A DNA stretch of 64,000 nt from Pseudopyrenochaeta lycopersici (Eukaryota > Ascomycota > Dothideomycetes > Pleosporales > Pseudopyrenochaetaceae), in the NCBI GenBank assembly GCA_003313425.1, contig NHZP01000012.1:1240001-1304000 (forward strand). The letters are read 5' to 3'. The notes below the pieces were generated by a model. The model made no database searches. It was not told the DNA's origin and saw only the letters and a list, made by a program, of their open reading frames with translations. This document shows, piece after piece, positions 10,324 to 22,236 of this stretch. The position numbers were made by a program, and so were the translations under genes. Position 1 is the first letter of the stretch. Every line of letters begins with the position of its first letter.

Positions 10324-11886
10324 TCAAATGAGCAAAGGATCCTCGTCAAAATAGTCCATTTGCGTTTGCCCTAGGAATCGCATGAATGGATACCTCGATA
10401 CCTGTCGTGGCCATGCCACATGATGTCTTAGGTGAGACGGGACGTTTCTATATATGCCTTCGATCCAGGATAGTACTGCAGTTGGCGCATCTACGCCTTG
10501 GAAGCCTACCCGCTCGAGGTACAATATGGGCGTGAGAATCGCCTGGACAGCGATGAAATGCGCCAAGAGTATTTGCGCCACGCTGTTGTTTGGGTCGATG
10601 AAAGCTTGAAACTCATCATGGGTCCATCTAGACGGTGTGTTATATAGTAGAACGAATGTGGTGTAAGTCTCAACAGGTCTTTCGTAGGCGTTATCGACTG
10701 TGCGGACGAGGATTTCCCAGTACATCCTCTCCCAGTCAGACATATTGAGCGCTTCGATGTCGCGTAGCGACATTGCAGCGTGATCGAGGTCCTCTCGATT
10801 GATACAATTAAGCTGCGATGTGCCGATGCGGCTTCGCATTGTTTGAAGGTGACCGTCCTCTCGGAAAGCCTGCAGTCATCAGCCAAGCGTTCTTCGCTCG
10901 ATGAAATAAAGCAAAACGAAGCCACTGGGAAAGAGGAACCTACGTGGAAGGCTGAATCAGGGTTCATCAACGCCTCGTCTCCAGCAATCAGATTACAGCC
11001 CCTGACCATAGTCAGAAACTCGGCCATGCCATCCTGCAGATGGCTTGACTGAAATGCGAGAGCCAGGGCGGCAGCCATTCTGGCGTCTCGCTCGCATCTC
11101 GTCTTCGGCGGTACTGAGAGTGCTTCGTTCAACGACTTCACAGCCAGGATACGGTGTTGTATTGCCTGCTCAGCGACACCGGAGTTTGACACGGCATCCA
11201 GATGCGATGCGGCTAGCGCAAGGATCGAATGAATAAGGTATTCATACTACAAAAGTCAGCCTGATGCTGTCGCGGGCGCTTGATTTGACGTCGAGAACGG
11301 AAGGCTGTCCGGAGATGTTCCCGAAATCCCGGACGCCCTGTCTCTACTGCCATCGCCGTAAGTACAGTGAAAAGCAACGTACGTTGTGTGCAAAGCTTGG
11401 AATCACAGTGATCCAAATTTTATCAGCACCAACTGGTAAATGTGGATACGCAGTGATGAGGAAATGATGGAATAGGCGCATATCGGCCATAGACTGTAGT
11501 GGGATGGTCAGGTACTGCCGAAGCTGACGGGATGCCTGAGGGATACTCACAAACATGCCTGGCGTCGATCGAAGATTCCCTACCTCTTGAGGATGTGGGG
11601 ATGAGGGCGACCGTTGGGTGGATTGTATTATGTTGGCTGGATAGTCGCACTGTAACCCTGCCTTGATGCAGTGGTTGCATTCTGGGTGTCTCTCATTGCA
11701 CTTGATTCTTCGTCTCTTGCAGTTGAAGCAACCGCGACGCGACTTGGTGTGTCCTTTTCTCGGTATTGGCTTTCGAGGCAGCGGTGGTGCACTGTCGGTA
11801 CGACAATCAGACAGAGTGGGAGAGTCGCTTGAAGAACTATCCAGCATACTAGGATCCTGGGGAGACAGCATGGACAGTGAAGGCAT
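10324..11886 (-). CDS. Zn2Cys6 transcription factor, Upc2-like architecture
   Basis: Four minus-strand exons: 11551..11886, 11383..11493, 10944..11246 and 10324..10869, giving 431 residues. The N-terminus has a Zn2Cys6 cluster with C53, C56, C63, C70, C73 and C80, preceded by a basic KGHTKSRRG stretch and containing the CKRRRIKC core. The middle (DMRLFHHF, then HSILALAASHL) matches the regulatory region of the sterol-uptake-control (Upc2/Ecm22-like) group of fungal regulators. The C-terminus is all-helical. The first intron (57 nt) is stop-free and a multiple of three, so an unspliced reading also stays open. The target is inference: Upc2-type factors control sterol genes, but many paralogues have other roles. 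It faces the RTA1-like gene tail to tail. Confidence 0.86.
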
Positions 11887-13058
11887 GAGAAGGATTCAGA
11901 ATTGGGTATACGCGATTCGCGGGGCAGCATTACCCTGTGGCGATATATACTCTTCCTGTTCGTGGTATGCAACGGCTTGCTACGCACCACAAGATTGGGG
12001 GCTTAGACCGGGAGCGTGGAGCGACGCCGCGGGTGTGGGTGGGCCTTGTTCTGGTCAGGGGATGCCAGGTGCAGAAGCAGCTGAACTCGGCTGACTCACA
12101 GCCCTATACGGTAACAAAAGGGTTCCGACAAATGGGATGGGGCCTCGCTTGGAATTATAACAGCAATGGCCAACGAAAGGGCCTGGGGTACTCCAGCATC
12201 GGTTATAAACCCGGCTCGAAGCGACTCACCGGTATGCGGCCGGACGGTTGATTCCTGTGATGGCTGTGCGGCCACTGTACGTCAACTTGCAGAACGTATG
12301 CCTTGCGATCAGTCCAGGCAGATTTTGCGAACAGAGCGTCGTCGAGCACTGCGACGTAGCAATCTTCACATGGGCAAATCAACACCCACTGGCATGGTGT
12401 CTCGGTACCACAAGACAACAGTTTCATCAGACGCCTTGCCCTTGCCTGCAGCTGTTTGGCGGACTATTTTTGTATCACGAGATGAGGACAAGCATCGCCA
12501 AGCTCAGACGTGCGCCGATAGGGTGAACGAGGAGTGATCGACTGTCCTTGAAAGGGCGCGAGATCCCACCTCGCCGTCATTCGTTGACTCACAGCAATCG
12601 AGGAGATCAGAAAGTGTATTAATAATAGTCGAAGCTGAACGCAAGACTGCATCATGCTACCTCCAGACGTTTCGCGATGCAACCATGGTGGCCGATGAGG
12701 GGGTTGAGAGGGTCCAGCTGCCTGGCTGCAAAGTCCTCGGAGACCGTCAACCGCCGCCATCGTCCCGTGCGCCGAGGTCGCGTAGTCTTGCATCTCCAGC
12801 CCGAGGGGCGTATCAGGCACTGAGGCCGTCCAGGCTGCAGAAAGCGCAAAAAGCGCCCAAAACGGGCCACAGATCGTTGCGTGCCCAGGAGCAAAACGGC
12901 AGCCCTGAGGGCGTCGTGCCAAGACACCTTCCCTTCGCGGTGCAGCCTTCCCCGACTGCCGGGCCCCACTCCTCTTCCGCTCGCACGTGTACCCGTCTCT
13001 CTGCTGCTAAAACTGGACTCGATACGAGATATTATTGACCCTACGCCAGCACTGAAGC
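11887..13058. other. Intergenic, GC-rich, no gene recognised
   Basis: 1.2 kb between the Zn2Cys6 gene start and the ABM-like gene. Overlapping open frames on both strands (up to ~150 codons) reflect GC-rich composition. None shows a recognisable domain. Confidence 0.5.
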
Positions 13059-13667
13059 ATGCCCGTCCTTGAGGTTACCCAGCTACGTTTGAAGGGGCTT
13101 CACGCGGGCGACCCAGCGCTGCTCCAGAGCCTATCAGTCGTCCGGGAGAAACTGCACACCATGTCACAGTTCTACAACTGTATCGAGGACCCCACGCTGA
13201 TCTATATTTTGGGCATATGGCCAAGTCTGGACGCTCATTTGGGGTTCCTGGCCTCTCCAGCGCGGGACGACATTTTGGGCCCCCAAGCAAACGTGCTTCA
13301 TTTTTGTTGGACCGTACATATGGCACTGGACGGCATGAGCTCGCTTCCACTGGATGCTCCAGTTTTAGCAATCGAAAGATTGAGCGTTAGTGGAGATTGC
13401 GTCGGCGAGTTCCATCAGGCTGCAATCAAGCACACGCAACTGCTCAAACGCAGCCATCCGTTCAAGGTGGCACACGGCTGGCGCTGCGATGCACCCGCGG
13501 GAAGCCACGAGGCGCTCATCTTCAGTGGGTGGGAAAATGCGCAACCCCATGTTACCTTTGCAGCGACGCACGATGGTTACGGCGACGCCCATTATGCGGC
13601 CCTCAACGGGCAATACGAGCAGATAGAACTCCACCATGCGAGGAACCTGGAGCACACGCTGGCGTAA
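13059..13667 (+). CDS. Dimeric alpha/beta-barrel (ABM-like) protein, 202 aa
   Basis: Single exon. The N-terminal half has the fungal ABM-like signature: MPVLEVTQLRLKG, a helix with predicted small-residue packing, then IEDPTLIYILGIWPSLDAH, the strand-turn-helix typical of antibiotic-biosynthesis-monooxygenase-like dimeric ferredoxin barrels. A second, weaker repeat follows (AHGWRCDAP..., IFSGWENAQPH), so the protein may be two barrel domains in tandem. Such small fungal proteins are often near secondary-metabolism genes, but none is seen here. No catalytic residues can be assigned, so enzyme activity is not claimed. No signal peptide. Confidence 0.75.
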   Translation: MPVLEVTQLRLKGLHAGDPALLQSLSVVREKLHTMSQFYNCIEDPTLIYILGIWPSLDAHLGFLASPARDDILGPQANVLHFCWTVHMALDGMSSLPLDAPVLAIERLSVSGDCVGEFHQAAIKHTQLLKRSHPFKVAHGWRCDAPAGSHEALIFSGWENAQPHVTFAATHDGYGDAHYAALNGQYEQIELHHARNLEHTLA

Positions 13668-15369
13668 CGTCCAGACCTCAGCTTGGCATCGATGAGCTGC
13701 ATCCCGCCCCGGAAACCTTCCGCCACTGGCTGCAGCAGTGCGGAAATGTCTAGCAAACATGTCAGATTGCGTGCATGACCCGATGCTGTGGTATTCTTGT
13801 TCAACGTTACTATAAACAAGATATGGCTCTATCTTTGTGAAGACTTCGGCTTTGCGGGTTATATACCCGCGACATGGCCTTCCATACTATTGTGACAGCT
13901 AGAGCCATTCAGTGTCCTAAACGTAAAACATTCACCATCTACAAGTTTTCTCCAGTTGCCTCATTGTTGGGCGAGCAACCGCAATTGATCGGTGCCGCCG
14001 GACGTGCCCATGAAATCGTATGCACGGCGGAATCTCACGCCGACTTGGGAAGAGCTTGCGGTTATCGATAGATTTCCCGTTCAGGACAATGGCTTCGAGA
14101 TGCCTTCAACTCACACACGGCACCCCCGTTTGGCTGCCGGTGAGAAGCTGAACAATATTACTTCCGACACCCTTTGTGTTCACCCAGCTGCATGGAATTA
14201 TTTTGGATTGGATGTGGGTGTTACAGCAGCACCAGAAACCAACTGTGGGCAGGCAGCAACAATGGCTGACTTAGTGCTGCGTGGCGCTGCAAGCCACAGT
14301 TTTCATGCGCTGCGTGACACACCTTCGACGAGGCTGGCAATAAGCCCGACCATTACCCCTCGTGGTTGTCAATAGATTTCACGACAGCGACTGGAGACTG
14401 AGCAGACAGGTTTAGGATCCTAGGACTTTACCCCGCCATGTGCACTACTGATCCTGGAAGGACCACTTCAAAATCTCGTCTAAGTTGTTAACGCTCCAGA
14501 CTTCAATACTCGCATTACACCCTGGATCAGGGATACATCACGTGCAGAGTATGTTCCATCTTGATTTTCGTTTGATGTGTATCCAAGTATTTACACCGAG
14601 CTCGGTCTGTTTTAGTTCCACCACGCCTTTCTTCTAACTTAAGATTGGGTATGAACAGAGGGCATACACGAAATGCTGGAGTGTTTGACACTCTACACTG
14701 ACTTGTAGCGGAAATGTTAAGCGAGCACCATTCTGCATATGACAATGGCAAACGGCTCAAAGCATTACCAAAGCGGTCTAGCTTTCAACAAACACTATAG
14801 AAGATTCTAATATAAGTTTGAGAACCACAAAGTCTTTTCGACTGACGGAAGCGACGTCATGTATCCATATTTAGAACCCCTGCTTAGGCAAATTTCCTGT
14901 CTCTCCGTAGAACAAGGCGATGGGACGACATTTACAGCTGCAATCTTCCCTCCCTAGCAAGAGCGGCCTCGTTATAGGAGGAACTCATTATAGCGTATGC
15001 AGGGGACCCGGAGCCGCCCTCGGGAATGAAATTCAAGCTGCCATAACCGCTTCTAATCCTGCTATGCACGGTTAGTTTGACTTTCCACGAACTTCAATAG
15101 GTAAATTGAACACCGATCCTATGCTAAACCTCCATGTTACCGATCTTTCAGAATTTTAGTAGAGCGCTTCAACCAGCATCGAAGCATTCAATGAAGTGAG
15201 ACTGGAAGAAACCATGGAACAGTACGTTTGTCCTGAGTTTTGCGTCGAGAACTTAACCGTTTGACATCTGCCTTAAAGCTGCCGGGAAAGATCAATCACC
15301 GAGCGGGTACTGAGCCGCAGGAACTAAAAGCCACGCGAGGTTTCAATCTCTTCTAACTATAGGCCTGTG

Positions 15370-16330
15370 GCTTTAAAAGCTCCAGGGACAGGGGACTAGT
15401 TCCAGGACCTATCCTTGCACTAAATGTGGTCTCAGCTCCATCCGCACGGGGCAAGCGTGCCAAGATGCAGAGCGAGATATCCGGCCGGGACATGAACTTC
15501 AAAAGGATCTTCTGAGCATAGAGGGCGGAATGCATACGTTAAGGGGCTTACTTCCGTTATTATTGAGACAATACGTTTCATGGATATTTATGTCGATCAG
15601 CTTCTGGAGCATGGTCTATCGGACGATGAAATGGCTGCACAACTTCACGGATGAAACTCCGTATTTTGCAGTGGTGAACCATAATTTAGTTCGTTATGCT
15701 GTATTTAGGACATCGTGTGCGTGCAGTCGCCGTTCTTTCACTATTGAGAGTCCAATGAAATCATGCAGGCTTCTCTCTACGTACAAATGTCGTGCCCGAC
15801 TTTCAACCTGCATGATGAGCATCTGCAAAGCCTTGACCTCTGGAGTGCCAGATGCAACCAGCATTGTTGATGATGCGGGCGCCCAAGGATCTTACGGGCA
15901 TCTACTGAAACTTGGCCTGCAAAACTATGGTCAATGGCGCCGAAATGGAGTCCTGGAACGGGCCGTTCGATGCTGGACGAAATAACTTTCAGAAAATTTC
16001 ACAACTTTCCGTCCGATACCCTAGCAAGTTCCGCTGCAGTTCATCAAATTGAGCTATTGGTCGGCGAGGTGAGTGAGGATGCAAGCCCCAATAATTCCTT
16101 CGAGAAGTGTCCACCTTCTCCTCGTCATGATGCATTAGTATAGCGTGATACTCACAAGGACTTCATTCTCGTAGGCCCGGTACTAATTAGTTTCGGAGTT
16201 GGATAGCTCCTTCTTTGGACTAGGGAGAGCATGACCAGGATGATCATGTCCAGACCTGCGCCCCCCAGATCTGTATCCATTGACAACTTCTCAGTGGACG
16301 AAATGGCATAAAGAAATGTTTCTGCAAAGG
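15370..16330 (+). pseudogene. Possible decayed gene, family unknown
   Basis: Three frames each carry protein-like segments that follow one another. First comes a zinc-finger-like piece (YPCTKCG... then a helical HELQKDLLSIEGG). After an apparent one-base shift near 15553 there is a helical piece ending LSDDEMAAQLHG before TGA. Later pieces include WNGPFDAGRNNFQ and a hydrophobic FILVGPVLISFGVG interrupted by TAG. No single splice model rescues all of them. Each open run is short enough to arise by chance, so this is a weak call. It rests on composition and succession, not on recognised homology. Confidence 0.25.
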
Positions 16331-19116
16331 CTTTAGAAGCGACTCGGCTTCAACATGAAGGAAGAGCAAAAGTGTTCACTCTGTTGAATTAATCAAAACA
16401 AGAGAGGAGGAGCCATAACAATAGCAAATAACATGTAATGAAACAGTGTATTTCAGTTGCAACATGACGAAGGGTCTACACCTTGTCGTTTCGAGGTTAC
16501 GTATCGGCAATAATTGAGTACTCAACTTCTCCTCAGCATGAGAGGGATTGATTATGGTTACAAGACTAAAAGCTCTTGGATAGAAAAGCACCATGGATGA
16601 TGTAGTTATCTACTGCACACAGATACAAGCTCCACCGCCCAGTGCGTTTTTGTCCACAGTCTGAATGTTGTTTCCACCGGTAATGGAGATAGTATGCTTC
16701 GATGTCCTGGCTCACTGCTTACATAGACAGCTTAACGGCGGCCTTGTGCTAAATTGGACTTTCAATCGGTATCACGCCGTCTTAAGTAAGGTCGTCGAGC
16801 TATGCAATATTCCAAAGCGGAGGAGTGGTCAATTCGAAATCATACGTGGGTAGCCTACTTGAGATTATTCATCGTTCCTCAATTCCAACCTATCGTTGCC
16901 CCTTTTCGGAACCTAATTGGACGTGGAGGTTTGGAGGAAGACAACACCGCTGCGCCCCAAGTATGTTTTATCCAAGTTGATTTCTGATTCGCATTGTTTA
17001 CGACGCCGTAGCGCACATAATCGTGATTATGTCTTAGTCGTAGTTGATATTAGACCTGCGCACAAGTTCTACCGTATCCTAACCACGATACCCTTTTCGG
17101 GTGTTATACGAATAGCTTTCTGAAAACCTTCATCAGCTACTGGAGGGAGACTGAAGAGCAAAGAGTTGCCATTGATGGCATCGAAGGTTTGTATTTCGGT
17201 ATCTTTGGTGGCTGGCTGCAGACGTAGTGTCTCTCTGGTCGGCAGCGCAAGTGGCTTGCCCCTTGTGGTCTGGTAGAAGGTCAGCTCAACCGAAAACGTG
17301 ACAGAAGGACGCGCAGCTTCAATGCTGCGTGTCAAGACGCATATACTCGTCGACCTCATCAGCGGTCCTGACCTTATGAGACGATCAGCGACGACGTCGA
17401 GGATAAGAACGTTGACCAAGGCGCACATCGCAGAAAGAGATGGTGCTCCTTGCCTTAGATGAGATCCCCCTGAGAGAAGATTATGCGTATCCTGGTTGAC
17501 ACCTTTGTGTCCTCAGAAGGATAGGGGTATGCCACCATGAGGATTCTGCCCTGCGCTCCCTAACGACTTTCTGCTCGGCACTGCAAACCGTTGTCAGTGT
17601 CCGCCTGTGAGTGCTCTGTCATGACGACGTATCGGGACCGTTTGTCTACCGCAACCATGCGTTGCTGAAGGAGAAGAAGGTGTGCAAGACGAGGGCACTC
17701 ATCATCCCGTTCGAATGCGAGGCTGGAATTTCAAGGAGGTGCTGGGTTCGACAGTTGTGTTGATCGAGGTGGTACTTCGACGCTTCCTCTTCATCGTCAA
17801 GAGATGGAAAGACAATGGAACAATGGGCGGGCATGAGTAGCTTTGGACTTGGTAGACGCCAGTGTGTGAGGAGAAAGACGGTTGCCAAGAAACCTTCGCC
17901 CAAGGCCAAACACTTCATGATTGCAACCACATTCTATGATGGAAGCTGACCCAGAGGACAAGAATCGTGCCATAACCCGTGATATCCGGACATACCTCAC
18001 TCCTGCGTAACCAACAGCTCTTCATCTCCCAAATTGACAAATCCGCAGCGCTCGATTCGCCACCTGCGTACACCCTCACCAACTCCGCGCAACAGCACAT
18101 CGTCACTTTTCGGTGAAATACGACCGAATGCAGATTTCTCTCCTCCAGCCACTCCACTCTTCATTTACAGCGGGTCCTACTACAAGCAAAGCACAAGCCG
18201 CCGTCTCCAACGCTTGACCAAGTGGCACCCGCGCCTCGTCCCGAACATGCGCAGCACGCGCATGGCGCACTGCATCCCTGCGCAAGTGATCGAGATTGGA
18301 GAGCTGCCGCGAAAGCCACTTTGTGGGGATATGAAAGGTGCAACGAACACATAATCGCAATGCTGCTGATTGGCTGTGCAGGAGCGTGAAGTAGTGAAGG
18401 TGAGGCTAGACGTCGGGGCACCATGTCCGGATGAGGAAAGGATTGCCAAGACAACAGTACGTATGCGTGTTGAAAAAGTGCAGACCGCCGGACCAGACGC
18501 GTAGACAGCTAATTTTTGCCTGATCTGATACAAGGAACCTGTGAGTTGGTAGGCATGTTTCAACGTCGTGCTTGCCAATTTATCTGCGCTGATTGGCCGC
18601 TGTCCGCCTGGCCCGAGGCTTACGTAGGGCAGTGGAAAGGAGGATGTGTACAAGGTGACGTTTGAAACCGACTAGGCCCTGTCAAAGGGTTGGAAACGCG
18701 CAGCATGAACTTTGAGAAGGGTTGGGAAATAGGGAGGGCCGAATTGCCCGCTAAAGATTGAGTCGTAGATACTGCTGTTGATGTTGAAGAATGGGCGGTT
18801 CAATGTTGTACCAAAAGATGACAAGACTACGTTTGGCTATAGGATATCTAAGACACCATCGTATAATCCCGACTTAGGCCCTATAGCAGATGTAAGATTT
18901 AGGTACTATGCGCGATTGCGATGTACAGCCTTCGATCTGGACAAGGATCTCTTGTCCCATTTCCAACGAGCGTGATGCCAAGCCGGGAGACTAGCGCCTT
19001 GCGTATGCTTGTGACGACGAAGGCAGTGAATGAGCATGCGCGACCAGCAAACATGCCAGGGTTCATGACGATGGCTTCAATTTCGAAAGGAGTCAACAAC
19101 TGCTTGGAAGTTTTGA

Positions 19117-19123
19117 TATAAAG
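19117..19123 (+). promoter_or_regulatory. TATA box candidate of the intradiol dioxygenase gene
   Basis: TATAAAG 130 bp upstream of the start codon at 19247, followed by a strongly C/A- and C/T-rich leader, as in highly expressed fungal genes. The codon use downstream (many C-ending codons) fits strong expression. Confidence 0.5.
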
Positions 19124-19246
19124 GTTGAGGCCATCGCGCCGTTCAAGTTCTCACCACCACCAACCACTACATTCACTTCTCCAATCCCCTTTCATTCACT
19201 TCTCTTGCTTTACTCTTGCTTGCATCTGTTCGATACCCTTTTCAAC

Positions 19247-20758
19247 ATGAAGTCTGCCATCCTTTCCACGCTCATGGGAGCTGCGATGCTCGCCCAGCCT
19301 TCCGTTGCCCACCCCGGCGCGAGCGCTGCAGAGATGGCTCAAGAAGTTGCTGAGCGCAGGGCTTACTTGGCCAACAACAAGCGCTCGCTTGCTCACTGCG
19401 CGGATTCGCTTAGGAAGCGTGGCAATGACGTTGCCATGCATGCCCGCAGGAGCGCAGCGGTCGAGAAGCTGAGGGCCAAGAGGGCCATCGCCCAGGGTAA
19501 GCTTCCAATTCCATTCGACACAGATGAGTATGGTAGGCTAATCAGTACAACAGAGAAACCCTATCTTCGTGCCCGTGACCTCGACACCGTTCTCGCCACC
19601 TCCCACGCCTCTGATCTCACCGGCGTCACTGTCGACACTGATCCTTCCATTCTCTTCGCAGGCAACAACTCCTGTGTCCTTACCCCCGAGACTACCCAAG
19701 GCCCTTACTGGGTCCAGGGTGAGCTCGTCCGCAAGGATATCACCGACGGCCAAGAGGGTGTCCCAGTCACGCTCGACATCCAGATCATCGACGTCAACAC
19801 CTGCGAGCCCGTCCCGCAAGCCTTCCTCGAGATCTGGCACTGCAATTCCACTGGTGTCTACTCCGGCGTCATTGCCAGTGGAAACGGCGACAGCTCTGAC
19901 GAGACTAACATTGACAAGACCTTCTTCCGTGGTATTCAGCAGTCTGATGATGACGGTGTTGTTGTCTTCGAGACCAAGTTCCCCGGTCATTACACTGGTC
20001 GCGCCACTCACATCCACGTCATGACCTCCCAGGACGCCACTGTGAACGCCAACGAGACCCTCTCAGGTGGCAGCATCACCCACGTCGGCCAGATGTTCTT
20101 CGACCAGGACCTCATCTCTCTCGTCGAGGCCGTCGAACCCTATGCCAGCAACACTCAGGAGCTGACCACCAACGCTGAGGACTCGATTATGGCCGAAGAG
20201 GCCGCTGACGTTGACCCTGTCATTGAGTACGTTCTTCTTGGTGACGATGTCTCTGAGGGTATCTTCGGATGGTTGGCATTCGGCATGGATACCACCAACT
20301 CTTTCAACATTACTCCTGCTGCATACTTGACTGAGGATGGCGGTGTTGCCAACGAGAACTCCGGCGGCGGTATGGGTGGCGGCCCCCCTGACGGCACCGG
20401 TGCTCCTCCCTCCGGCGCTGTCCCAACTGGCGCTGCCCCGACTGGCGCTTTCAGTGGCACTGCGGCTGCTTCGAGCACTGCTGTTGGCACCACTTTGAGC
20501 ACCGCTGTTGCATCCTCCTCTGCCGACTCTCTTGCCAGTGAGCCTGACACTCTTGCCTCAACTGTTGGACCTCAGCCTTCTAACGCACCCCAGGGCGGCA
20601 ATGGAAATGGTAATGGACGTCCCTCCGGCGCCCCCGCTGCCCCATCTGGTGCTCCCCAGGGCCGCCCATCCAACGGTAACGGCCAGGGTCAGCAGCAGCG
20701 ACAGCAGCAACGCCCTCAGACTCAGCAGAACAGGCAGAAGAACGGTCGCAAGGCCTAA
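19247..20758 (+). CDS. Secreted intradiol ring-cleavage dioxygenase
   Basis: Exons 19247..19496 and 19554..20758; 484 residues. The 57-nt intron (GTAAGC...GCTAATC...ACAACAG) is stop-free and in frame, so it can be missed. Residues 1-21 form a signal peptide ending SVA/HPG. A helical pro-like segment precedes the catalytic domain, which has TQGPYW, TCEPVPQAFLEIWHCNSTGVYSG and GRATHIHV. The two Tyr (GPYW, VYSG) and two His (HIH) are the expected Fe(III) ligands of intradiol dioxygenases. The C-terminus is Gly/Ser/Pro/Gln-rich low complexity. The likely role is extracellular cleavage of catechols, as in lignin or phenolic breakdown; the substrate is unknown. I chose M at 19247 because the signal peptide starts there; an in-frame ATG 42 bp upstream would bury it. 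Confidence 0.93.
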   Translation: MKSAILSTLMGAAMLAQPSVAHPGASAAEMAQEVAERRAYLANNKRSLAHCADSLRKRGNDVAMHARRSAAVEKLRAKRAIAQGKLPIPFDTDEYGRLISTTEKPYLRARDLDTVLATSHASDLTGVTVDTDPSILFAGNNSCVLTPETTQGPYWVQGELVRKDITDGQEGVPVTLDIQIIDVNTCEPVPQAFLEIWHCNSTGVYSGVIASGNGDSSDETNIDKTFFRGIQQSDDDGVVVFETKFPGHYTGRATHIHVMTSQDATVNANETLSGGSITHVGQMFFDQDLISLVEAVEPYASNTQELTTNAEDSIMAEEAADVDPVIEYVLLGDDVSEGIFGWLAFGMDTTNSFNITPAAYLTEDGGVANENSGGGMGGGPPDGTGAPPSGAVPTGAAPTGAFSGTAAASSTAVGTTLSTAVASSSADSLASEPDTLASTVGPQPSNAPQGGNGNGNGRPSGAPAAPSGAPQGRPSNGNGQGQQQRQQQRPQTQQNRQKNGRKA

Positions 20759-21062
20759 ACAACGCCATAACTAGCGAAACCCTGTTCCTGGACTTTGTCA
20801 AGACTCAAAGGTGGTAGTAGGAGCCATTGAACAGTGTGTTGGACTAGGATGGAGTGTCAGCAAGAGCATAGCGAACGGAGTTGACATTCGTTTTTTTGCA
20901 GCGATACCAACTGTACACGCTCGTTTCATTTGGAGTTTGGGATTGTTTACCTCTGTATATATAGATTATCATATAAAAACCCCGCAAATTACATTTCTCG
21001 GCGTCTCTCGCACCCCTTCCTCAAAAGCCCTCGTGGTCCCAACCCTCTTATTCTGCTCAAGC
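20759..21062. other. Region between convergent genes
   Basis: 304 bp between the ends of the dioxygenase and rhodanese genes; AT-rich 3' flank, no gene seen. Confidence 0.55.
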
Positions 21063-21506
21063 TCACTCTTCTAGGGCTTTCAAGCCATCTACCAACGTCC
21101 CGAATGACTTCACTCTAGTATGCTTCTTCGGATCTTCCTCTGCTTTCTCTTGCTTCTTCTCCTCAGCCCCCTCCAAGCCTTCCATCTCTATATCCAACTG
21201 CCTTTGCACCTGCTCCTTATCCAATACCTTCCTCGCTTCCTCAAAGCTGCCAATATCCCGCACATGCAAATACCCCATGTTCGTCAGTGTCTGCAGTGCA
21301 ATATTCGATCGTCTTCCTGAGCGACAGTAGAGTGTGATTCGGTCATCTTTGGTTACATTTATACCTCGCGCGGCATAGATTTCCGGTAATTGGTCGATTA
21401 TTTGGTATTCGATGTTTACGGTAGGGGCAATGTCAGTGGTAAGGGCGCCGGATGCGAATTCGGCCGGGGAGCGGACATCTACGAGGAGTTCCTGCGGTGC
21501 AGTCAT
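21063..21506 (-). CDS. Rhodanese-domain protein (GlpE/PspE-like), 147 aa
   Basis: Single-domain rhodanese. It shows DVRSPAEFASGAL near the N-terminus and the active-site loop CRSGRRSN with catalytic Cys at about residue 61, a six-residue loop typical of sulfurtransferases rather than Cdc25-type phosphatases. The C-terminal ~50 residues are Glu/Lys-rich and probably helical. The frame is open further upstream (an ATG at 21692), but that extension is not protein-like and the domain begins right after the ATG at 21506, so I chose the latter. The likely activity is thiosulfate:cyanide sulfurtransferase or a similar persulfide carrier. No clear targeting signal. Confidence 0.85.
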   Translation of the reverse strand: MTAPQELLVDVRSPAEFASGALTTDIAPTVNIEYQIIDQLPEIYAARGINVTKDDRITLYCRSGRRSNIALQTLTNMGYLHVRDIGSFEEARKVLDKEQVQRQLDIEMEGLEGAEEKKQEKAEEDPKKHTRVKSFGTLVDGLKALEE

Positions 21507-22236
21507 TGCGGATTTTGAGAGGGCGACAATCTGGCCGGTGTCTGTGTGATTGTGCAGATGTCCTCTTCGGCGTACTTTTTGTATTGAGGGGCTGAAGGAT
21601 AGCGTGGGGTCAACCTCGCCGACCTTTGCCCCACCAACTTCACCTCGCCGACAAGTACATTGAAACTTGTAATCAATTAATGAATAAATCACGCCATATG
21701 GGTTGAGATTGAACGTATGATTGTAAGCTTCTATTCACAGAGCTACTAGTAAGTTGGACTCCCGATGCCATGCGAATGCACATGGTCTTATGACTATACA
21801 AGAACACCTTTTCTGCCCTTTCCTCGGCATTATTGATGCTTTTGATCGCCGTCCACAGCAATGCACCGTTGCTATGATAGCAGCTCTTTCCTCTTTAACG
21901 CCGATTATCCGCTCAATGCATAATTCGAGAAGCCTTCAACGGGCTCCTCAAGAGTAAACAAATGGCAAAATCCGTTGTCCGCCCCCCACCCTAAGGATAT
22001 ATGCATTGACAAAAGAATCGCTGAAATGGTATAAAGCAAGCAAGGAAATCGAGCATTGGTATCGTTAATGTCCGTGACATGATGAAAGAGATGAATGCAA
22101 TAAAACCGCAAACATTAGGTATGTCCATAGCTGAGCGCCTTCAGTTGGTATATAAAAGGCAGCTTCGCTCTTGGCGGATGCTCCAAACTAGCGTCGCCGT
22201 AGAAGAGGATCGCAATGAAGCGTGTCGTGTTGATGT
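21507..22236. other. Intergenic, no gene recognised
   Basis: 730 bp between the rhodanese start and the RasGEF 3' end. Only short frames and AT-rich 3' flank. Confidence 0.55.

Larger units (their letters stand above)
13668..19246. other. 5.6-kb gene-poor stretch with possible gene debris
   Basis: No intact gene is supported. Short coding-looking segments in shifting frames, broken by stops, appear at about 15.37-16.33 kb (entered separately). Other open frames at 16.8-18.6 kb on both strands do not join into a convincing protein. The last ~120 bp hold a TATA box and C-rich leader for the dioxygenase gene. Confidence 0.5.

Noticed and set aside
13992..14375. 127-codon plus-strand frame after the ABM-like gene
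   Set aside because: No recognisable features, and no intron joins it to a neighbour.
17069..17428. 119-codon minus-strand frame with plausible composition
   Set aside because: The plus strand of the same stretch looks equally protein-like, no domain is recognised and no exon partner fits.
21507..21692. 62-residue N-terminal extension of the rhodanese
   Set aside because: Contains a Cys/Arg/Gly-rich stretch unlike a targeting peptide; the domain begins right after the later ATG.
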